From: DMER64 sp041652255
Lineage (GTDB): Bacteria; Bacteroidota; Bacteroidia; Bacteroidales; UBA932
Length of the DNA: 28,793 nt
Assembly (NCBI GenBank): GCA_041652255.1
Contig: JBAZHT010000018.1
Span: 1 to 28,793, forward strand
Reading direction: 5' to 3'
Below are positions 23,353 to 28,793 of the stretch, in pieces. The translations under genes were made by a program, and so were the position numbers. Position 1 is the stretch's first letter; each line of letters begins with the position of its first letter. The notes under the pieces were generated by a model, which did not search any database, was not told where the DNA came from, and was given only the letters and a program-made list of their open reading frames with translations.

Positions 23353-25118
23353 TTTCTGAAATGTAAATAATACCAATAGGTTCCCGAATGGTTCTTTTTC
23401 AACACTTCTTCGGGGTTGGATGCGTTCAAATAAATGTTCTGATAGGCTACCAGCTCGCGTTTTACCCGGTCGCTGACAGGATAAGGTACGGTCCTGACAG
23501 GATCATCGTTACTCAGGGACCAGATATAGATCAGGGCTTCCTGGTAACTAACGGGAAGGTACTGGTAATGGAGTTCCATTCCCAAAGGGAAATACTTCAT
23601 GAAACGGTCCAGATCTTTGGTCAGTAAACAATATGCCAAAAGGTATTCATAAGCCATGTAATGACTCAGATTCTGTTGCAGCAGCATGCCCAGCATCATG
23701 TCTTTTTCCTTTTCCGAATCCAGAAAATCGGTTTTGGTGCGGTATTTTCGTAATGTACCCCATTCCGGATGTTTGTCTATAGCTTCTTCATCTTCCAGAA
23801 ATGAAATGACATAATTGGCCCATGCCTTGTAAAAGAACGTGTTTTGCAGGATAAGGAGGTATTTGCGGGCCACTTTGTACTGACCGTTGATCAGGTTGGT
23901 TTCTGCCAGTCTTTTTACGGAACGGGCACTTTTCCAGTAATTGGGAAGGGATTCCATGGATTCAAAGGCAAACCGCTGGGCAGTGTTGATGAATCCCAGG
24001 TGGTAATAGATTTCTCCCGTGATCATGGAAATGGTAAAATCCCTGGCAAAGGTAGGAATCAGTCCTTCCGGCCCGTTTTGGTAATAACGGAACATATTGT
24101 CCGACATCATACCGCTTTTACACAAAGAAAGATTCAGGCAGGCAACCGAAAGCGGTGATGACGGCGATTCGCGGTCAGCACGGGCAATGGCTTTATCCCA
24201 TTGTTGCATCCTGACAAAATGATCATAAGCCATAATGTCTTCTTTGCTTTTTTGGGTATTGACGGTTACCATATATCCTCCCAGGATCACTAGTCCCAAT
24301 GAGAGCAGGATGCCTGTTACGGCTTCGTTTTTTTTCTTTCTGAAATTGGAAGGCAGTATGAGAAAAGACAGGGGTATGAGCAGGCACATAAGCCACATGA
24401 CCCAGATACCTGAGGGATAGAATACAGGGAACCTGAAGTAGTCAGTTCCTATTACCAGGCGTGCAAGAGGGTACTGTGGAAGGATCGTTTTCGCCAAAAG
24501 GAAACAACCGGCCAGCAAAACCGGAACGGCAACAGACAGCAAAATCATTCCGGGAGTGGATCTTTTTTCCCTCCATTCAATGACCATACATCCCAATGCA
24601 AAAAAGAGGACGGATCCCCCGGCCAGCCAGTAGAGGATGGGAATGGAGATCAGGATGAATGTCCGGCGTGCCGGGGTGTTATGGATGTAAAAATAATTCA
24701 GCCAGAAGATCAAACCCAGGAGTACGGAAAGAATTCCGCCTGCCAGAAAATTTTCATTACACAAAAGGATCCAGTAAAAAAGCGGTGGAATAAAAGAAAG
24801 GGGAAACCATGCCCATGAGGGACGCATCTTTTGCCCGATAGTATGTACCAGCCATTGGATAGACACCAGGAGGAATGCAATGATGGCCGCTCCCAACCAG
24901 GAAAACAGGAAGAACTGAGTTAAAAAAGTTCCCAGGTAATCGGCAAATCCACCCGGTTTTGAAATCGTATCCAGAAAATGATCCGGAGTTGTTAAAAAAA
25001 GCTGAAATTGCTCATGGTAATGCAAATGGTGCGGGTATATGATGCCAAAAAACAGAAAAACCGCCAAACCGAAAAGAAAAGGCAGGGTTTTCTGAATATA
25101 GTTGTAAGTCTTATTCAT
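23349..25118 (-). CDS. Multi-pass membrane protein, DUF6057-like (copy B)
   Basis: A 589-residue integral membrane protein. About eight hydrophobic spans lie between residues 10 and 290, followed by a soluble, helical C-terminal half (about 300-589) that looks TPR-like (QQWDKAIARADRESPS, LLQQNLSHYMAYEYLLAYCLL). After the first span comes the conserved stretch EQFQLFLTTPDHFLDTISKPGGFADYLG in two blocks, with TPDHF at 44-48. The C-terminus ends TYWYYLHFRK. It is paralogous to the 26583-28169 product. I recognise DUF6057 as a probable family; no function is known to me. The layout, with an acidic/histidine loop after the first span, could suit a membrane transferase, but that is a guess. It overlaps the downstream CxxCH lipoprotein gene by 4 nt. 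Confidence 0.65.
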   Translation of the reverse strand: MNKTYNYIQKTLPFLFGLAVFLFFGIIYPHHLHYHEQFQLFLTTPDHFLDTISKPGGFADYLGTFLTQFFLFSWLGAAIIAFLLVSIQWLVHTIGQKMRPSWAWFPLSFIPPLFYWILLCNENFLAGGILSVLLGLIFWLNYFYIHNTPARRTFILISIPILYWLAGGSVLFFALGCMVIEWREKRSTPGMILLSVAVPVLLAGCFLLAKTILPQYPLARLVIGTDYFRFPVFYPSGIWVMWLMCLLIPLSFLILPSNFRKKKNEAVTGILLSLGLVILGGYMVTVNTQKSKEDIMAYDHFVRMQQWDKAIARADRESPSSPLSVACLNLSLCKSGMMSDNMFRYYQNGPEGLIPTFARDFTISMITGEIYYHLGFINTAQRFAFESMESLPNYWKSARSVKRLAETNLINGQYKVARKYLLILQNTFFYKAWANYVISFLEDEEAIDKHPEWGTLRKYRTKTDFLDSEKEKDMMLGMLLQQNLSHYMAYEYLLAYCLLTKDLDRFMKYFPLGMELHYQYLPVSYQEALIYIWSLSNDDPVRTVPYPVSDRVKRELVAYQNIYLNASNPEEVLKKNHSGTYWYYLHFRK

Positions 25119-25128
25119 GACAAGTGTT

Positions 25129-26586
25129 TTATTTCATGGAAACGTTCTCGGCCGGTGACTTTTTATAAAGACGCTCAATATCGGTTGCCCCAAAGGGCAG
25201 CTTCCCTTTGGACAGCTCGGGAATGTTGTATGATTTCAGTGTATTGTCGTACATACGAGGATCTTTTTGGGGCAAAACAAAAGGTTTGTGGGTATTCCCT
25301 TCCTGATCCACATAACAAAAATAGGGTTTTCCGTAAATCCCGTCATCCCGTTTGCTGGCAAAAACAAACCACCCGCTGTTGGAAGACCAGCTATGGTACG
25401 TGTCAGAATAAGTGGAGTTTACACCTTTCAATGTATTGATCTCCCCGGTCTCAAGGTGAAGCAGCCACATATCGGTTTCCTGGTGCCAGATGGGAAACGT
25501 TCCGTAATCGGCCATGGTAAAAAGCAGGTATTTTCCATCCGGGGATGTTTTGGGATGACAAACGGACAGATTCATGGAAGAAGCTTTGACTACCGTATCT
25601 GCCTTTGATCCCCAGCTTGCTGAAGCCGGATCAAAGGAAATTTTCAACAGATCGTACCTCAAATGGTAAATACTGTCAGGAACGCTTATATACGGGGCAT
25701 TGCAATAAAAAACGGCATTTCCGTCGGCTGAAAAAACAGGAAAAGTCCTGAATTCCCGGGGAAATTCTTCAGGGAAAGGGATTACAGTATTGTCCCGGAA
25801 ATCCACAACGACCAGATCGGATTCTGTATCGTATACTTCCAGTCTTTCCCCTTTTTGGGTGTGAAACCCCGGAAGTACAATATTGGAGGAGAATACCCCG
25901 TAATTCCCGGAAGGATGTATGTTCCCGTATACCACAGGTGAGATCATTTCAGGGCTGTTGATATTGATTTTGCGTAGTTCTCCGTTCCGGTTGAGTACCG
26001 TACCGCCACCGGGGCCTCGGAGGTGAAAGAACGAAAGACCGGGGTCCTGGTTCCCGTAGGTGTGGCAATTCATACAACTGTTGTCGGTCAGGCTGTTATC
26101 GGCAATAATGCGTTCACGGAACGTTTCCACATTTCTTTCGGCAAGTTGCAGGGATTTCCAGACTTCGTACCCCGGTTCTATGAGACGGTAACTCAGGTAC
26201 GGATCAATGGTTTCAGAGGTAACGTAGATATTGAAAGGAGCGTAACGGGTCCATAGGTCCTTTTCCTTAACGGCAACATCAACTCGTAAGCTGCCCTGTC
26301 CCAAAGCGGCGGTTTGCAACATCTTGCGCCATTTTCCCATGGGGATACGTATCCTTTTCCTGCCTTTAAGGTGAATGGTTTTCGTGTCTGAAGCAATCGT
26401 AACCTGCAGTCTTTGTGCCTGACGGACCATAAAGTTCAGGGGAGCAATATTTACAGGGACCGTGACTTCCGTATAATCCGGATAAATGGGAGGAAACTGC
26501 TTATTTTCACTTACTCCTGGCGGTTGGCTGCAAGATGTAAATACAGCCAGAATACACAAAATTCCTATGTAAACAGGTACTTTCAT
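25129..26586 (-). CDS. Lipoprotein with CxxCH haem motif and PD40/TolB-like propeller (copy A)
   Basis: A 485-residue lipoprotein (lipobox VFTSC, Cys19). Its N-terminal beta region opens PPIYPDYTEVTVPVNIAPLNF, nearly parallel to copy B. The haem-type motif is Cys171-Met-Asn-Cys174-His175. Propeller repeats include FPVFSADGNAVFYC, KTSPDGKYLLFTMADYG and SWSSNSGWFVFASKRDDGIYG. The conserved HLRGPGGGTV after the motif and the DMWLLHLETG block recur in copy B. Its start overlaps the upstream DUF6057-like stop by 4 nt (ATGA), and the next DUF6057-like gene starts 10 nt after its stop. This is the first of the two tandem membrane-protein/lipoprotein pairs. Confidence 0.7.
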   Translation of the reverse strand: MKVPVYIGILCILAVFTSCSQPPGVSENKQFPPIYPDYTEVTVPVNIAPLNFMVRQAQRLQVTIASDTKTIHLKGRKRIRIPMGKWRKMLQTAALGQGSLRVDVAVKEKDLWTRYAPFNIYVTSETIDPYLSYRLIEPGYEVWKSLQLAERNVETFRERIIADNSLTDNSCMNCHTYGNQDPGLSFFHLRGPGGGTVLNRNGELRKININSPEMISPVVYGNIHPSGNYGVFSSNIVLPGFHTQKGERLEVYDTESDLVVVDFRDNTVIPFPEEFPREFRTFPVFSADGNAVFYCNAPYISVPDSIYHLRYDLLKISFDPASASWGSKADTVVKASSMNLSVCHPKTSPDGKYLLFTMADYGTFPIWHQETDMWLLHLETGEINTLKGVNSTYSDTYHSWSSNSGWFVFASKRDDGIYGKPYFCYVDQEGNTHKPFVLPQKDPRMYDNTLKSYNIPELSKGKLPFGATDIERLYKKSPAENVSMK

Positions 26587-28169
26587 TGTTGTAATGTGGC
26601 AAAATGGTAATAAAACCAGAAAGTGTTGCCGTACACTTCCTGTAAGGCTGCCGGATTTCCTCCGGATTCTCCGTAAGCGTTTGTATATTCCATAAAATGG
26701 TTGACTACAGACGATGGAATCCCGTATGACTGAAGCACTTCATCGGAAACTCCTTCCCGGTAAAGAGAAACAATCAGGGCCTGCGCGTAAACTCCCGGTA
26801 CCGTTTTAGCTTCCCGCACAACCCATTTATCGTAAGCTTTCCGGAATGCCGGAATATCTTTACTTAAAATATGCGTGCAAAGCAGGTAATCCAGGGCCAT
26901 TTTGTTTTCCGGATTGCTTTGCAGTAAAATTTCAAGCGCATTCACGTAATCATCGGCAAGACGGACGGTATCCACGGACGGTATTTTCTCCCTCAGCGGA
27001 ACGTTCGTGGCCTGCAGGAGCGTTCGGTGTTCGCGTGCCCACCTGCTGTAAAAAAACGTTTTTTCAAGCAAGCCGAGGTATTTTCCCGCGGCTGGTGCAT
27101 CGCCAATGGCGATGTGTATCTCGGCAAGTCTTTTTGTAAGGCGGGAACTTCGGTGGTTTTGGGAAAAGATCATGCCCAGCATTGCCGAGTGCTGTGCCAT
27201 GTTCATATCACCCAGGCGGAAAAATACCTCGTTGCTAAAGGCAATGGTCAGTGGAGTGGACTGCTGCGAAACGGGAAGAAATAACGCTCCCGGACCGGGT
27301 TGGTAAAAAAGGAACAACCAGTCACCCAGCAAATTGCTTTGAGACAAGGCCAGGTTGATATAGTAGGAAGCAATACGGTTTTGCATTTCGTATTGTTGTG
27401 CCAGGTAGATTACTTTAAACCAATTTTCTTTTTGTGTATGGTAATCCAGGGCCAGTATTTTTTCCCATGTAAAACTAATATTTAGAGAAGGAGGGGCTTT
27501 GACCGGATAGGTGTACGCTTTCTGTTGATTGAGCAGGAAGACGGGGCGAAGGAATATCGGTATGAGCATTCCCAATACGGCGGGAATAAAAAGCAGTAAA
27601 CGGTATTTAATTTTATGAATCAGTCCAAAGACCAGCCAGAGCAATGTAAAAAGCAAGGCACCGTGTCCGGCCAGGTAATAGACCAAAACAAACACCGGCA
27701 GGAATAACCATAAATAGAGGTGTCTGTTGCGGATACGAATAAAAATAAGGAAAAAACACAATGCCAGCAGGCTAGACAACGTGCTGCTCAGGGGATAATG
27801 CAACCCGCAATGAAAAAGAAATTCCAGGGTTACGGGTATAACGGCCAGTATTGAGGCAGTGGCTTGCCGCATGCTAAAAGCAAGGAACACTTTGCGGAAC
27901 AATAACCAAACCGCAAGGATTGCCAGACTTACCACTACAGCACCGCCGGCTGCCGTTATGTAGAATTGTGTCAGCAGATCTCCAACATAAGCTGAGAGCC
28001 AGGCCGGTTTCTCCAGATAAGTAAGGAAATGATCCGGTGTATGAAGGAACAATATCATTTGCTCCTTCAGAAGGTTATGATAAGGGTAAAAGAACAGGAA
28101 AAACAGGAAAGCAGCTACGGTCAGTGCACCTGCCGCCAGCCATTCCAACCATTTTCCTTTATGCTTCAT
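26583..28169 (-). CDS. Multi-pass membrane protein, DUF6057-like (copy A)
   Basis: A 528-residue paralogue of the 23349-25118 product. Hydrophobic spans lie between about 10 and 212, then a soluble helical part. The shared block after the first span is EQMILFLHTPDHFLTYLEKP with TPDHF at the same position (44-48), followed by AYVGDLLTQFY. The C-terminus ends TFWFYYHFATLQQ, matching copy B's end. It is about 60 residues shorter than copy B and appears to lack the last one or two spans before the soluble half. The start overlaps the DUF4369 lipoprotein stop (ATGA), and its own stop overlaps the next start in the same way. Function unknown. Confidence 0.65.
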   Translation of the reverse strand: MKHKGKWLEWLAAGALTVAAFLFFLFFYPYHNLLKEQMILFLHTPDHFLTYLEKPAWLSAYVGDLLTQFYITAAGGAVVVSLAILAVWLLFRKVFLAFSMRQATASILAVIPVTLEFLFHCGLHYPLSSTLSSLLALCFFLIFIRIRNRHLYLWLFLPVFVLVYYLAGHGALLFTLLWLVFGLIHKIKYRLLLFIPAVLGMLIPIFLRPVFLLNQQKAYTYPVKAPPSLNISFTWEKILALDYHTQKENWFKVIYLAQQYEMQNRIASYYINLALSQSNLLGDWLFLFYQPGPGALFLPVSQQSTPLTIAFSNEVFFRLGDMNMAQHSAMLGMIFSQNHRSSRLTKRLAEIHIAIGDAPAAGKYLGLLEKTFFYSRWAREHRTLLQATNVPLREKIPSVDTVRLADDYVNALEILLQSNPENKMALDYLLCTHILSKDIPAFRKAYDKWVVREAKTVPGVYAQALIVSLYREGVSDEVLQSYGIPSSVVNHFMEYTNAYGESGGNPAALQEVYGNTFWFYYHFATLQQ

Positions 28170-28735
28170 TCTCCGGTCATTTGTTTAACAAACCTGCCTA
28201 CGGCTGTACCTTCATTTTCTTCTATGAACCTGCGGTTGTATTCGGAAAACTCATTATTCACCTTCTCCCATTGTTCCAGAATAACTTTGCCGGTGGAATC
28301 ATCTGCATTGGCAGCATGCATTGTCCGGAGTATGTACATAGTATGGTCGGCCTTCATTTTTGCTTCTTTCCAGGTCTGAAGGCTTTCGTTTTGCCGGGTT
28401 CCTCCGGAGGAACTCAGGGAATCCAGCCTGACCCATATTTTCTCACCGGGTTCCTGGACCACCAGGAGTTCCTGGATCTCAAGACGCAGCTGCGGTCGCA
28501 ACCGAATGATCTTTACCTGGGCCGAGTCGGCTTTTCCGGTAAAAACAAACGTATTGTATTCCACTTGAACCGAGTCGATAATACGGGGCATAACCCCGTC
28601 CAGGGGTAGCAGGAATACGTATTCCCCATCGTATTTCTCATGGGGCAGGGTGCCTTTGATTTCATATGTGCGATGGTCTGCACACGAGTAGAACAAAAGT
28701 GTCAGTAGAGGTAGTAGTAGCAGATGTTTAGTCAT
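28166..28735 (-). CDS. DUF4369-type lipoprotein, first gene of operon
   Basis: A 189-residue lipoprotein with a short signal and lipobox (LLFYSC, Cys18). YEIKGTLPHEKYDGEYVFLL through WVRLDSLSSSGGTRQN resembles DUF4369, the small beta domain usually found at the N-terminus of TlpA-like periplasmic thiol-disulfide proteins. The thioredoxin domain with its CxxC is absent here: the protein ends with a charged helical tail of about 70 residues. The ATG at 28735 is chosen because the upstream TTG at 28744 lies in the -7 box. It is first in the operon with TATATTTG 6 nt upstream, and its stop overlaps the next start by 4 nt. Confidence 0.7.
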   Translation of the reverse strand: MTKHLLLLPLLTLLFYSCADHRTYEIKGTLPHEKYDGEYVFLLPLDGVMPRIIDSVQVEYNTFVFTGKADSAQVKIIRLRPQLRLEIQELLVVQEPGEKIWVRLDSLSSSGGTRQNESLQTWKEAKMKADHTMYILRTMHAANADDSTGKVILEQWEKVNNEFSEYNRRFIEENEGTAVGRFVKQMTGE

Positions 28736-28741
28736 AACGTA

Positions 28742-28749
28742 CAAATATA
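28742..28749 (-). promoter_or_regulatory. -7 box of the seven-gene operon
   Basis: TATATTTG on the minus strand ends 6 nt before the ATG at 28735. It sits directly after the T-run of the terminator at 28754-28790, so the -33 region falls within terminator sequence and no TTTG is seen there. Confidence 0.5.
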
Positions 28750-28753
28750 ATGA

Positions 28754-28790
28754 AAAAAAGGGGCAGCTCCGGGGAGCCGCCCTCTTTTTT
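28754..28790. terminator. Intrinsic terminator upstream of the operon
   Basis: GGGCAGCTCC (28761-28770) pairs with GGAGCCGCCC (28773-28782) with one mismatch and a two-base loop. An A-run and a T-run flank it, so it can act in both directions. It probably ends a minus-strand gene lying beyond the right edge of the window. Confidence 0.75.
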
Positions 28791-28793
28791 AAT

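Noticed and set aside
18311..28735. Interpretation of the operon as a classical polysaccharide utilisation locus
   Set aside because: No SusC-like TonB receptor or SusD-like lipoprotein is encoded in the window, so the label is not supported.

Overview
The window is a 28.8 kb piece of a Bacteroidota chromosome, most likely order Bacteroidales. The evidence is the -7 promoter boxes of the form TAnnTTTG, mostly weak Shine-Dalgarno sites, an ECF sigma/FecR pair with an STN-domain partner, and families typical of that phylum (DUF4369 and DUF6057 proteins, Bacteroidetes-type PurF, acyl-ACP thioesterase, GH29 lipoprotein). I cannot name the genus. No rRNA, tRNA, CRISPR array, SusC/SusD pair or complete mobile element was seen. 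Only the first 14 codons of a probable transposase show at the left edge.

Layout. (a) 1-2663: transposase start (minus), then an AMP-forming long-chain acyl-CoA synthetase (plus) convergent with an acyl-ACP thioesterase (minus). (b) 2706-6300, minus: rpiB, an ECF sigma factor starting inside rpiB, a FecR anti-sigma factor, and a secreted STN + carboxypeptidase-regulatory-like protein without a TonB barrel. This looks like a reduced cell-surface signalling cassette. (c) 6355-7982, plus: SIMPL-domain protein, RidA and Hsp20, ended by a bidirectional terminator. (d) 8037-11153: a lipoprotein alpha/beta hydrolase (minus) divergent from purF (plus). (e) 11150-14024, minus: a four-domain sulfur/CoA-disulfide protein (reductase + rhodanese + TusA + DsrE-like) followed by its MarR regulator. 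A 16-bp perfect palindrome lies just upstream. (f) 14095-18348, plus: GH29 alpha-L-fucosidase lipoprotein, AI-2E family transporter, ZIP metal transporter and an AraC-type regulator.

(g) 18311-28735, minus, is the most unusual part. It is a tightly packed seven-gene operon with ATGA, TAATG or 6-10 nt junctions. In transcription order it encodes a DUF4369 lipoprotein, a multi-pass membrane protein (DUF6057-like), a lipoprotein with one CxxCH haem-type motif followed by PD40/TolB-like propeller repeats, a second DUF6057-like protein, a second CxxCH propeller lipoprotein, a secreted TIM-barrel-like protein with a CxCxxC cluster, and a secreted clan-A (GH30-like) glycoside hydrolase. The membrane-protein/haem-motif-lipoprotein pair is duplicated in tandem. 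I know no described function for this pair, and I propose it as the candidate undescribed envelope system.

Regulation: several genes carry a -7 box only 5-7 nt before the start codon, which suggests leaderless or near-leaderless transcripts. At two places a hairpin abuts or overlaps such a box. Protein calls rest on reading motifs, not on database searches.
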